Assembly (NCBI RefSeq): GCF_964355755.1
Contig: NC_092674.1
Span: 12,343,001 to 12,407,000, forward strand
DNA from: Antedon mediterranea
Lineage: Eukaryota; Echinodermata; Crinoidea; Comatulida; Antedonidae
DNA: 64,000 nucleotides
Direction of reading: 5' to 3'
The translations under genes were made by a program, and so were the position numbers. Under the pieces are notes generated by a model. That model searched no databases and was not told the DNA's origin. It worked only from the letters and a program-made list of their open reading frames with translations. Below are positions 10,430 through 22,277 of the stretch, in pieces. Each line of letters starts with the position of its first letter. Within the stretch, counting starts at the first letter, position 1.

Positions 10430-12240
10430 AACAACAGCGTAACCACCAGTAATGACGTAACCTCAAATAGTAGCGTGACCACCAACAACGGCGTAACCCC
10501 TAACAGCAACGTTAACCACCAACAATGGTGTAACCTCCAACAGCACGTAACCACCACCAATGGTGTAACCTCCAACAGCACGTAACCACCAACAATGGTG
10601 TAACCTCCAACAATGGTGTAACCTCCAACAGCACGTAACCACCAACAATGCTGTAACCTCCAACAGCACGTAACCACCAACAATGGTGTAACCTCCAACA
10701 GCACGTAACCACCAACAATGGTGGGCGCTAGTTCCGTTTCGCACCTGTCGTTTATTTCGACTCAAAATTGGTTAAGTAACTTTATCGTGAGTACCACACC
10801 TTAGAATTAGGCCTCAAAAATACTTTTACGAAGGAGATCACACAAAAAGTAAAAAATGAATCCTTTAAATTGATGAATTTACAGACGTGTTTCTCGCACA
10901 TCGGTTCGTGAATTTCGCATACTCCATGTTCAATGTTGTTGTTTCTATGGAGCGCCAAAAGAGCAATCATATATATTTAATGCATTTATTGGTGAAAATT
11001 ACGTTCAATTTTATCATATTTTGTCAATGTCATTGTCAATGCAACAAAAATATTACTGTTGATACTGTACATGGTTTTTGCAGGAGCTTTTGAATGAATG
11101 AAAATCGACAAATTCATCATCATATTACATGTACTGTAGTGTAGGGGTATACCTTAATCTAAATAATATGCCTCTTAGTCTTACTCTTAGGCCTAGGGTT
11201 GGTTGCTATTTGAAAACAGCAAATTATTAGCAGTAAAATGTTACAGCATTTTTATTGACAAAATATATTAAAATTAAACGTGTATTTCAATAATAAATGC
11301 ATTAAAAGAAGACGCATTCCACTGAGGTTTTAACCATCTATTGTTGTTGCTCTTTTGGCGCTCCATAGAAACGAAAATATTGAACTTCGAGTATGCTAAA
11401 TTCGTGGCGAACGGTATGCGAGAAACATGTCTGTAAAATCATCAATTTAAGGATTTATTTGTTACTTTTTATGTGATTCTTCTTCATAAAAGTACTTATG
11501 AGGCCCAATTTTAAGGTGTGGTATTCACAATAAGTTGCTTAACAATTTGGAGTCAAAAGGAAGTCGAAAAAAAACAGGTGCGAAACGGAACTAGCGCCCA
11601 ATGGTGTAACCTCCAACAGCACATAACCACCAACGATGGTGTAACCTCCACAGCAACGTAACCACCAACAATGGTGTAACCTCCACAGCAACGTAACCAC
11701 CAACAGTGGTGTAACCTCCACAGCAACGTAACCACCAACAACAATGGCGTAACCTCCACAGCAACGTAACCACCAACAGTGGTGTAACCTCCAACAGCAC
11801 GTACACCAACACAATGGTGTAACCTCTAACAGCAGGTACACCAACACAATGGTGTAACCTCCAACAGCACGTACACCAACACAATGGTGTAACCTCTAAC
11901 AGCAACGTAGCCACCAACAATGGTGTAACCTCCACAGCAGGTAACCACGTACCGGCTAACAGGGTAACCACCAGTAGTCTTACCACTGGCTAATAGGTGT
12001 ACCCACCAGCAAAGCAGTTTCACAACCACACAGAGTGTACCACGGCCCACCACGGGCTAACTGTATCTCAAGCAGTAACACAACCAGTAGGTGCAACCTC
12101 CGGCTCAGCTATCTCAAATAGTGATACAACCAGTACAGTAGGCGCAACCTCCGGCTCACAATGTCTCAAATAGTGATACAACCAGTACAGTAGGCGCAAC
12201 CTCCGGCTCACTATGTCTCCAACAGCAGCACAAGCGGTAG
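10430..12240. repeat. 35-bp minisatellite (split by a fold-back element)
   Basis: Units contain TAACCACCAACAATGG followed by TGTAACCTCCAACAGCACG. The period is 35 bp, with two related halves of about 17-18 bp. Copies run from 10430 to 10722 and, after the insertion, from 11600 to about 12240, where they degrade. The array makes long spurious open frames on the minus strand (VTPLLVVTCCWRLHHC-type), which are not genes. Confidence 0.85.
10723..11599. mobile_element. fold-back/MITE element with about 245-bp inverted arms
   Basis: Left arm 10723-10967 and right arm about 11340-11599 are inverted copies starting GGGCGCTAGTTCCGTTTCGC. A unique AT-rich centre of about 370 bp separates them. The element sits inside the minisatellite and is flanked by AATGGT on both sides (10717-10722, 11600-11605), although the repeat background makes the duplication length uncertain. 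No transposase is encoded. Confidence 0.8.
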
Positions 12241-13699
12241 GCTGTACCCTCCGGCTAACTTACCTGCTGTGTCTTAACTCTCCTTTTATTATTCAGCTCT
12301 AATTTTCTCTTTCTTTTCTCTAATCTTCTCTACACTTTGTTTTCCAATTTCTCTAATGTCCCTACTTATTTTACACGTCTTCTCCCTGCTTCTCCGCTTT
12401 TCCAGCTCCAATCTCTCCTTCCTTTTTAACGCAGCTTGAGGTAACCCTCCATTGCCTTCCTTCTCCAATCCCTCTCTGCCCTTTCTCTCAAGTTAGACCG
12501 GGCGCCCGGAAGATTTATTCATGTGAAAAGATACAAAAGGTTTGATGATGTAGTTAGGTGCGTATTAAGGCGAGATGCAATATTCGATATTGCTGCCGGG
12601 TCACAGCCTGTACATGGGGCCTGTGGGGATCATAACATAGGGGGGTAAAAATGCATTTATTCATGTGAAGCGATACAAGGATAAACTTTTTTGGATATCA
12701 TTCGCAGTGGGCTACTAATGATTACATCACCAATGACAGCAACTTTATCCTGTACGGGGCGCCAAACAGCAACATTTTAGGGCCACGCCCAAATGGGTTT
12801 ATTCATGTGAAGCGATACAAGGTTGAATCTTTTTTTAATGGCAGCAGTACATATTGGGGATGACAAAAACACCAATGACAGCAACTTTATCCTGTACATA
12901 AGCTGAGACAGCAGCCCTAAAGGTCCGCAGATTCCCCCTATTCGGCTATATACTCGGTGCGTATGTCGTCTTATGGCGTTCAGCTGAGTTAGAAATACGT
13001 GATACGGACTCGTACTGACAATAAATAGCCTACACAGCAGAATGATAAAACAATAAATAAAGAGAGCAGTTGTTTGCTGTACCAAATCATCAAACATCAA
13101 ACTCTTAGGAACTCGCCCAAAATGGGTTTATCCATGAAGTATGAATCGTTTTTTCTTTCTTTCTCTCTTTTTTGCTCCATTCGTGATCAACAATGTCGAT
13201 AATACAAACACATTTACGATAACGAGTGACTTTTATTTTATAATTGAAATATATCTTTATTTTGGAATAATAAATAACACCAACAAAAACACTTAAAAAT
13301 AACCAACAGCAGATTTGTATTTTAGGGTAACATTTTGAACAATCAATATTATATCAAAATCATTATTTCGATCAAAATAATATAATTTAAGAATAGTTTT
13401 CAGATAAACTAAATAATTACACTCATATTGATTGACACCGGTACCTATTAGTGTACATTATTATTATAACTCCATTTAAATATTGTTTTAATTACACACT
13501 AGACACTAGTGATATTTCTATATGAAAAAAGGCAACGAAATCTAAATTTGCAACATTTTTTAACATAACATAACATAATAGTAAAGTAAATAATAGTGCG
13601 AATTCAACATAATCACTTAGAGAATTGGTAAGGTATAGATTAGACTATCGAAGGCACACTATTACTAAAAAATAAAAACCAACAAAAAACTGCCAACAT

Positions 13700-14290
13700 C
13701 TTAAACGTCGTTACTTGTCTATAATGCATAATGAATGGATCGACTACTGTATCGATTACTGCACATTGTTTTACTTTAACTGAACCAAAGTCAAACTTTT
13801 AATTGTTACTGTACTAACATTAGACAGTGATATCTGATAAAAGGCAACATTAATTAATATTAATAATACTGAACCAAATTAAATATCGTTACTTATCCAC
13901 ACTGGATCGACTACTGTATTGATTATTGCACATTATTTTACTAACTAACATAAGAAAGTGATATCTGATAAAACGCAACAAACTGAATCGAATTAAATAT
14001 CGTTACTTATCCATAATGGATCGACTACTGTATTGATTACTGCACATTATTTTACTATAACTGCCCAAGTCAAATTTAAAATTGTTACTGTACTGTACTA
14101 ACATTAGACAGTGATATCTGATAAAAGGCAACATACTCAAATTATCAAATTAAATATCGTTACTTATCCATAATGGATCGACTACTGTATCGATTATTGC
14201 ACATTATTTTACTGCCCAACTGCCCAAGTCAAATTTAAAATTGTTACATTAATAACATTGGACCAAATTAAATATCGTTACTTATCTCCA
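13700..14290. repeat. left-arm tandem units of element 1
   Basis: Diverged units of about 115-180 bp contain AAATATCGTTACTTATCCA, ATGGATCGACTACTGTAT and CAGTGATATCTGATAAAAGG. They are the inverted, shorter and less regular counterpart of the array at 15470-16530. Confidence 0.75.
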
Positions 14291-14483
14291 ACTGAACCCA
14301 GGTCGAATATTTTGCATACCGACACACTGTAAAAGCACACAATGAGCAAAGACATCGATTTTACTGGCTGTATGCATTAAATAACTAAATATTGTACATT
14401 CCTCATATTCCATTACTAGCTGAACAGAATACACGATATAATAAAACCAATAGGGGCTATTGGATTTCTATAATCACACTGTA

Positions 14484-15030
14484 ATGATACTGGATTTTAC
14501 CGCAAAGGCAAGTCATTGCGATCGCTTTGTGGACAGGATGGACAAACCCGCAGTCACTGCCTATGTATGCAAGATATATGGGTTTAAAAGCATGAACAGT
14601 ATTAATGAGGCCAGGTACCAATCGTTTCGCAAAATGACAACTGGAAAGAAGAAAGTCAAGAAGATCAACTGTTCGTCATTGCCACCATGTGAAATCACAA
14701 TCACCCAGCATCTGTTGAAGGAAAATTATGTATCTATTATGTGGAGACACGCTCATACTCCTCAGCCAACACAAAACCTACGCCCATTAAACTATGGATG
14801 GGTTGATAATGGTGATGGAAGGTATGTACCGAAATGGTTTGATGGAAATGCTCTACCAGATCCGTTGACTAGTGATCCACACTCGGAACAAAGTTCTTCA
14901 CGATACTGATGCAGGAATATTGGAACAAACTGATGATGAAGAACTTGAAATAATAGATTTTGAAGCTGAAATCGATGATGACCAACCTTGGAGTGATGAC
15001 AGTGAAAGTGACTGTGATGATGACGAATAG
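14484..15030 (+). CDS. core protein of palindromic element 1, one frameshift
   Basis: This is the only coding sequence of the element. The open frame runs from about 14454; the first ATG is at 14484 and it stops at 14909. A one-base shift near 14890 continues in another frame to TAG at 15028-15030, ending in a strongly acidic tail (EEL.., then DDDQPWSDDSESDCDDDE). The body has a basic stretch (GKKKVKK), then SLPPCEITITQHLLKENYV, an IMWRHAH segment, LNYGWVDNGDGRYVPKWFDG and LPDPL. This PP-x..H-x..Y-x..W-x..GW-x..W/Y-x-P-x-W order equals the C-terminal module of the PIN-like protein at 40490-40720. No catalytic motif is visible, so the ORF is either the C-terminal remnant of a larger transposase or an accessory protein. 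Function unknown. Confidence 0.6.
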
Positions 15031-15469
15031 ATAAACTAAAAAGATTATGCATTACGGCTGATTTAATAGTTTTTAATCGTTTACATAAAACATTTGACAG
15101 TTTTGAAGTAAATATTGTATAATATATCAAATGTAAATACTGAAATATTTGATCCATAGATAGTTGGCAAGCAGAATCCAGTATCATTACAGTGTGATAT
15201 AATCAAATTTATAAATGACGCTGTCACAAATCATGTAAAAAGAAATACAATACCCCCTATTGGTTTTATTATATCGTGTATTCTTTTTAGCTAGTAACAA
15301 TGGAATATGATGAATGTACAATATTCAGTTATTTAATGCATACAGCCAGTAACCACGATGTCTTTGCTCAATTGTGCTTTTACAGTGTGTCGGTAGTTAC
15401 ACTGCATGTAAAATATTCGACCTGGGTTCAGTTAGAGAAAAATAATGTGCAATAATCAATACAGTAGTC

Positions 15470-16530
15470 GATCCATTGTGGATAAGTAACGATATTTACT
15501 TTTGTCCAGTATTATTAATGTTGCCTTTTATCAGATATCACTGTATAATGTTAGTACAGTAACAATTTTAAATTTGACTTCGGCAGTTTTAGTAAAATAA
15601 TGTGCAATAATCGATACAGTAGTCGATCCATTATGGATAAGTAACGATATTTAATTTGGTCCTGAGTATGTTGCATTTTATCAGATATCACTGTATAATG
15701 TTAGTACAGTAACAATTTTTAAATTGACTTGGGCAGTTATAGTAAAATAATGTGCAATAATCGATACAGTAGTCGATCCATTATGGATAAGTAACGATAT
15801 TTAATTTGGTCCTGAGTATGTTGCATTTTATCAGATATCACTGTCTAATGTTAGTACAGGAACAATTTTAAATTTGACTTGGGCAGTTATAGTAAAATAA
15901 TGTGCAATAATCGATACAGTAGTCGATCCATTATGGATAAGTAACGATATTTAATTTGGTCCTGAGTATGTTGCATTTTATCAGATATCACTGTATAATG
16001 TTAGTACAGTAACAATTTTAAAATTGACTTGGGCAGTTATAGTAAAATTATGTGCAATAATCGATACAGTAGTTGATCCATTATGGATAAGTAACGATAT
16101 TTAATTTGGTCCTGAGTATGTTGCATTTTATCAGATATCACTGTCTAATGTTAGTACAGTAACAATTTTAAATTTGACTTGGGCAGTTATAGTAAAATAA
16201 TGTGCAGTAATCAATACAGTAGTCGATCCATTATGGATAAGTAACGATATTTAATTCGATTCAGTTTGTTGCGTTTTATCAGATATCACTTTCTTATGTC
16301 AGTTAGTAAATAATGTGCAATAACCAATACAGTAGTCGATCCATTGTGGATAAGTAACGATATTTAATTTGGTTCAGTATTATTAATATTAATTAATGTT
16401 GCCTTTTATCAGATATCACTGTCTAATATTAGTACAGTAACAATTAAAAATTTGACTTTGTTTTTCAGTTAAAGTAAAACAATGTGCAGAAATCGATACA
16501 GTAGTCGATCCATTATGGACAAGTAACGAT
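15470..16530. repeat. 150-bp tandem array in right arm of element 1
   Basis: GTCGATCCATTATGGATAAG recurs near 15472, 15622, 15772, 15922, 16072, 16222, 16337 and 16505. The first six are spaced almost exactly 150 bp apart and the units are nearly identical, so this arm was homogenised or expanded recently. The left arm has only four or five irregular units, so the palindrome is asymmetric here. Confidence 0.88.
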
Positions 16531-17896
16531 GTTTAAAATGTTGGTAGATTAAGTTATTTGTTGGTTTTTATCAGTCTAATTCACATGAAAACGGTTACTT
16601 TTTTTTTATTTAGATTGAATTAAAAATACAGTAATAGTGTGCAATCGATAGTCTAATCTATACCTTACCAATTCTCTAAGTGATTATGTTGAATTCGAAC
16701 TATTATTTACTTTACTATTATGTTATGTTATGTAAAAAATGTTGCAAATTTAGATTTCGTTGCCTTTTTTCATATAGACATATCACTAGTGTCTAGTGTG
16801 TAATTAAAACAATATTTAAATCGAGTTATAATAATAATGCACAATAATCGGTACCGGTGTCGATCATTATGAGTGTAATTATTAATTAGTTTATCTGTAA
16901 AATATTCTTAAATTATATTATTTTGTGTTGTGAAATAATGATTTTGATATAATATTGATTGTTCAAAATGATACCCTAAAATACAAATATGCTGTTGGTT
17001 ATTTTAAGTGTTTTTGTTGGTGTTATTTATTTATTCCAAAATAAAGATATATTTCAATTATAAAATAAAAGTCACTCGTTATCGTGAATGTGTTTGTATT
17101 ATCGACATTGTTGATCACGAATGGAGCCTCGGGTATTTGAGCTGCTCAAAAATGATTACACACTTCATGGATAAACCCATTTTGGGCGAGTTCCTAAGAG
17201 TTTTTTGATGATTTGGTACTGGAAACAACTGCTCTCTTTATTTATTGTTTTAGCATTCTACTGTGTATTTATTGTCAGTCCGAGTCCGTATCACGTATTT
17301 CTAACTCAGCTGAACGCCATTAGACGACATACGCGCCGAGAGTATATAGCCGAATAGGAGGAAACTGCGGACCTTTAGGGCTGCTGTCTGAGCTTATGTA
17401 CAGGATAAAGTTGCTGTCATTGGTGTTTTTGTCATCCCCAATATATACTGCTGCCATTAAAAAAAGATTCAACCTTGTATCGCTTCACATGAATAAACCC
17501 ATTTGGGCGTGGCCCTAAAATGTTGCTGTTTGGCGCCCCGTACAGGATAAAGTTGCTGTCATTGGTGATGTAATCATTAGTAGCCCACTGCGAATGATAT
17601 CCAAAAAAGATTATCCTTGTATCGCTTCACATAAATAAATGCATTTTTACCCCCCTATGTTATGATCCCCACAGGCCCTATGTACAGGCTGTGACCCGGC
17701 AGCAATGTCGAATATTGCATCTCGCCCTAATACGCACCTAACTACATCATCAAACCTTTTGTATCTTTTCACATGAATAAATCTTCCGGGCGCCCGGTCT
17801 AAGTCTCACGTCCGTTCTCTGCTTCTCTTCCTGCCTAAACTCTGCCTCAATCTGCCGCCCTCTATATTTCCTTCTACCCCAAAATCATTACAGTAT

Positions 17897-18789
17897 ATTC
17901 AGATGGGTATAATAGTAAATCCCTGTATTTATAAAAACTTTTAAGCAATAAATTTAAATAAATAATTCATTTTTTCAGTTTTATTCAGAAATATATGATT
18001 GATGTTCTGAATTAACTTTTGTGAGCAAAAACATGATAATATCATGACTTGTTTTTGTATGCAATGTTTTTTTGTGACAATGTTCTATTAACACACATAC
18101 CTAAAAAGGTCGTTGCAAACTACAGAAAGCCACTAATCTCCTATCTGTATTGACATCATGCTCTTATAGTACTCTTTCATGTGCTTTTATACTTTATGCA
18201 ACATTCTCTTATACACGATGTTGGATGCATCAAATGTAAATTATAATTCAGTGGTGTTTGCGTTTGAACAAGCAGTTACGACTGAAAACGTATCCAAAAT
18301 GTGTTCAGGTGGTAACACATTTTGACTGGTAAATTCTAATTCCATTGGTTTCATTTTGTCGTTACTGGGAGGGGATAAGGTTTAAAGTAAATTTTTTACC
18401 AAATCAAATGGATATCTCAATTAATATCTTTTTTATATCATTTGCTTCAAATACATAGTGTTGCTCTGTATATATGGCACAAAATAACAACACGACACAC
18501 CTTAACATTCTGTGCTCTAAATGCAGATGGTAAACACTATTACAGAATCTACAATGCTAAAAGTGAGAACACTTTCAATGACAGATTTATAAAACAAAAA
18601 AATACGTAGGCCTAAAGTCTATGCAAAAATAAAAAATTGTGTTTAGTTTAGATACTTAGATACTCTCTTAGTATTACAGGGTAACACCGCGGATCAAAAA
18701 TATGTTGTTTATTATAAAACATAGACCTTTCAAAACACTACTTAATTTATTTAATGAAATATATCATAATTATAATATACATTTGGATT
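17897..18789. other. non-coding, nothing firmly recognised
   Basis: The dispersed repeat resumes at 17897. A minus-strand stretch around 18105-18160 ends at a donor-like TTTTTAG/GTATGT and reads DVNTDRRLVAFCSLQRPF, but no convincing acceptor or family was found. No other feature is supported. Confidence 0.35.
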
Positions 18790-19397
18790 ACAGGCCCGTA
18801 TGCAGCATTTATAATGGGGGGGGGGGGTGCGAGCGAAGCGAGCAACAATGGCTGGGGGCCAGGGGGCCGCCAAGGGCCCCCAGTCAGGTAATTTGCGTTA
18901 TTTGACGTTCTAAAGACTGATTTAAGACTCTCTGTTGTGGCTTGGGCTAGTTGAACGATGGACACCAGAACTTAACGCTTTCATGATGAGGCCAACTCAG
19001 ACAGCGTCGCACGACGCTGTCTAAGTTGGCCTTCCCTTTAGGCGCCGTATTCGATAGTGTCTGTATTTCCAGACACGTCTTTACCGCCGGTTTAAGTTGT
19101 CTGTATTTCCAGCAAACACTTTACCGCGTACCGCGTACATGAAGCGCTAAGCTATTGCTTGTCGTCACATGATCGACTGCGCATGTTTTACATCGAGTTT
19201 GTAGTCAGTTCAGATTCCGTAATTTAATTACCGGTATTTTAGCATATTTTTGTTTGTATACCATTGATAATGTAAATTTTGTATATATATATATAATGAT
19301 ATTGTCTTTAGTTAAACAAGACAAGAAAAAATACCAATCGAGGAAATAGTGGACCTTTTGGGACTTGGCAGACGCACCCCCCTGGATACGGGCCTGT
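18790..19397. mobile_element. short TIR element (ACAGGCCCGTAT ends, GATT duplication)
   Basis: Ends ACAGGCCCGTATGCAG and CTGGATACGGGCCTGT are 16-bp inverted repeats with one mismatch, flanked by GATT (18786-18789, 19398-19401). Inside are a G run, the GC-rich block shared with the hAT element at 4480-4540 (GCGAGCGAAGCGAGC, then GGCCAGGGGGGCCGCC-like), and a near-perfect 20-bp palindrome (18990-19009 with 19012-19031, arms GGCCAACTCAGACAGCGTCG). No protein is encoded. The superfamily is unclear. Confidence 0.68.
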
Positions 19398-21068
19398 GAT
19401 TAGCTGTACGCGAGTGCAAATAAAACATCTAAATGAATATGTATTTGCAAAAAGCTAAAATTGATTCTGTCCCACTGTGTCATGGGCCAAGAGCTTTTCT
19501 TTTATTATTCAAATTTTTTTAAATCGTTAATCGTGACCCTTTATAACTTGTTGTAGACTTGCCCCAAGTCTGTATTTATTGTCTTTTTTTTATTTATTTG
19601 TTTTTATTTCGACCGCGATTTTTGTCTGAAAATACAGACTTGTGAAACACGTATAGAAATCGATCTGCAAACCGCAAACATCCGATAAGAATGACGTAGG
19701 TTATCATACCGTATTTGGCTATATGGGGCGGGCGGTATGTAAATATGGATTTCGAATCAACCAATGATCATTTTGTTTCAAAATGAAAAAGATCGAGTAC
19801 CGTACGTACAGTGTGCTGAATGTACGATCGAGACTGAACAACTGTTGAAATATAAAATCGTGTTGCCAAGTTGTTTTGTTTATTAATTGTTCTGGCCTAG
19901 GCCTCCTTCGTAGGCGGGTTCGTAGGGCTACTCAACTCGTACGTATGACCTTCCAAATAAAACACCAATAAGGTACATACCACCAAAGAATATATATCAC
20001 AAGAATGAGTATTCCGCGATTTTTGCATGAGGAATTTGTAACAGAGAGCTCCAGAGAGTGATGCCCGCCCTCATAAGGGCGGATGTATACATACTAAATA
20101 AGACTTGATTTAATAGTGTATTACACATGTCACATTAAATAGAATTATGATAATATATTTCGCAATTGTAAACTATTTTATAATACATATTTATTAACAA
20201 ACTAGTGTACATTCACTTTTACAGACAATTATTTACTAACATGCTAAGTTAGTTCACAAAAAAGGCCTAACACAGCAACACCAAAATCAACGAATCGTTA
20301 CTCAGCACGGCCTATTCTTTACCATTGCCGTGTACTACTCTACGCCCGGTAAATTAAGTATTGTTTTTATGATATAAATTAGTATAAAATACATGTTATT
20401 AATAGGACAAAATGTTAAATGTCATTAACATTTATTTGTTTTACCAGAAACAAGTTAAATATAGGAATATTATTAAACTATCCTTCGTGAAAACGCGTAA
20501 ACAGCAACACGCCCGGTCACGCTATCGTAGCGCCCGGTTGATAAAGCAAACTGTTTATACGGCAGTTTTTACTAAATAAATTGCATTAAACGAACAATTA
20601 AATATCCAAATAGTATTTAACATGATGTTGGCATGTAGTTGATAACATTTTTTATCATGAAAATACTACCGGTGGTCCAGCCTTTGATTAGTGAAACCGT
20701 CACAAAAAGTTGTATACATCCCAGATACATCCACACTTATGGCGGCGCCCTACCACATGGACAATATTACTGTTACAGGGAAAATCGCGGATTAATCATT
20801 CTTGTGATTAGACTTGCCCCAAGTCTGTATTGTTATTTTTTTATAATTTATTTGTTTTTATTTCGACCGCGATTTTTGTCTGAAAATACAGACTTGTGAA
20901 ACACGTATAGAAATCGATTTGCAGACCGCAAACATCTGATAAGAATGACGTAGGTTATCATACCGTATTTGGCTATATGGGGCGGGCAGTATGTAAATAT
21001 GGATTTCAAATCAACCAATGATCATGTTGTTTCAAAATGAAAAAGATCGAGTACGTATAGTGCTGAAT

Positions 21069-22021
21069 TAGTCTGGGCTCCAGACGGAGTTTTTTCTTAA
21101 TATTAGTAAAAATATAAATATTTTTGCACATATGGCGTTTCATACGTGTATTACTTGATTTTGGATACTCCGTCTGGGGAAACACGCAAAAGTCACGTGG
21201 TTTGACACCAAGAATTCTTGGTGCATAGATTATCCGGTTGACTAGTTTCAGCTGCATGCGATTGGCTACTCACTCGTACACAGTTTTAATATTCATGTTT
21301 CAGAATTTCAAAGACTCAACAACTAAGAAGGTACGCATGCGCTATGTTACGTTTAGACAATGTGTACTTGGGTACATTAATGAAAGTTTCTGAAGGCTAG
21401 AAATGATTTTATACCGTATGCCTAGTAGTAGTCTGGTAAAAATTTGATGGGATTTTTCCCAAGAAAACTCGTCTTGCTTCTCCGCAAATCAAACATTGAA
21501 TGGATCATTTAATATTACGCGGAGATAATTTGATTTAATTCCCACCCAGACCCTGTCCTGTTCTGTGTAGTGTAGCCCTGTCTGTTGTGTGTGAATCCTG
21601 TTGTGTGCCGGTGGTGGTATGTAGGCCTACCTTATTGGCGTTTTATTTGGCAGGTCATACGTGCGAGTTAAGTAGGACCTACGAAGGAGGCCTAGGCTAA
21701 GGACTAAACAATTAATAAACAAAACAAATTGGCAACACGATTTCATATTTCAACAGTCTCGATCGTACATTCAGCACTGTACGTACTCGATCTTTTTCAT
21801 TTTGAAACAAAATGATCATTGGTTGATTCGAAAATCCATATTTACATACCGCCCGCCCCATATAGCCAAATACGGTATGATAACCTACGTCATTCTTATC
21901 GGATGTTTGCGGTCTGCAAATCGATTTCTATACGTGTTTCACAAGTCTGTATTTTCAGACAAAAATCGCGGCCGAAATAAAACAAATAAATAAAAAACAA
22001 TACAGACTTGGGGCAAGTCTA
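21069..22021 (-). mobile_element. MULE-like MITE copy C (inside B, reverse orientation)
   Basis: It runs from TAGTCTGGGCTCCAGACGG to CAGACTTGGGGCAAGTCTA, 953 bp, opposite to copies A and B. The direct repeat AGTGCTGAAT (10 bp, 21059-21068 and 22022-22031) flanks it. Opposite orientation beside B makes long inverted duplications that could fold. Confidence 0.88.
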
Positions 22022-22105
22022 AGTGCTGAATGTACGATCGAGACTGTTCGAATATGAAATCGTGTTGCCAAGTTGTTTTGTTTATTAATTGTTTAGTCCT
22101 TAGCC

Positions 22106-22277
22106 TAGACTTGCCCCAAGTCTGTATTGTTTTTTTTTTAAATTTATTTGTTTTTATTTCGACCGCGATTTTTGTCTGAAAATACACTCAAGTAATACAC
22201 GTATGAAACGCCATATGTGCAAAAATATTTATATTTTTACTAATATTAAGAAAAAACTCCGTCTGGAGCCCAGACTA
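22106..22277 (+). mobile_element. MULE-like MITE copy D, 172-bp deletion derivative (inside B)
   Basis: It keeps about 90 bp of each end of the family and joins them directly. Despite the internal deletion it has its own perfect 9-bp duplication TCCTTAGCC (22097-22105, 22278-22286). The terminal regions were therefore sufficient for transposition. Confidence 0.88.

Larger units (their letters stand above)
12494..17801. mobile_element. 5.3-kb palindromic DNA transposon (TAG-TIR, 3-bp TSD), element 1
   Basis: The ends are TAGACCGGGCGCCCGG and its complement, flanked by AGT on both sides (12491-12493, 17802-17804). The inverted arms reach almost to the centre: left 12494 to about 14458, right about 15252-17801. 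They enclose only a 0.8-kb core with one gene. Outer arms carry TTTATTCATGTGAA-type motifs at 12513, 12656 and 12797 (about 141-bp spacing), possible transposase-binding repeats. Inner arms hold a tandem array that is longer on the right. TIRs of nearly 2 kb and a 3-bp duplication fit few superfamilies; Academ is my best guess, from the protein features shared with 37622-41330. Confidence 0.7.
10234..17892. mobile_element. probable solo LTR with large nested insertions
   Basis: The sequence begins TGTAACGAAAATCCC and ends CCCCAAAATCATTACA. These are TG...CA ends with a short inverted repeat, flanked by a 4-bp direct repeat GTAT (10230-10233 and 17893-17896). The paralogous empty site at 7370-7400 lacks it completely, which fixes both boundaries. 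After removing the two nested elements (10723-11599 and 12494-17801) about 1.5 kb remains, a reasonable LTR size. No gag or pol is present, so it is read as a solo LTR left by recombination. A non-LTR explanation, such as a TIR element with 4-bp duplication, is possible. Confidence 0.6.

Noticed and set aside
10369-10765. Several overlapping minus-strand open frames of 68-111 codons rich in V, T, C, W
   Set aside because: They are translations of the 35-bp minisatellite in different phases. The same peptide pattern appears in all frames.
11539-12053. Minus-strand frames up to 131 codons with CCWRLHHC repeats
   Set aside because: Same minisatellite as above; unit length and composition explain the open frames.
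18100-18165. Minus-strand exon-like stretch reading DVNTDRRLVAFCSLQRPF before a GTATGT donor
   Set aside because: No acceptor in a suitable phase and no family similarity; short chance frames are expected.
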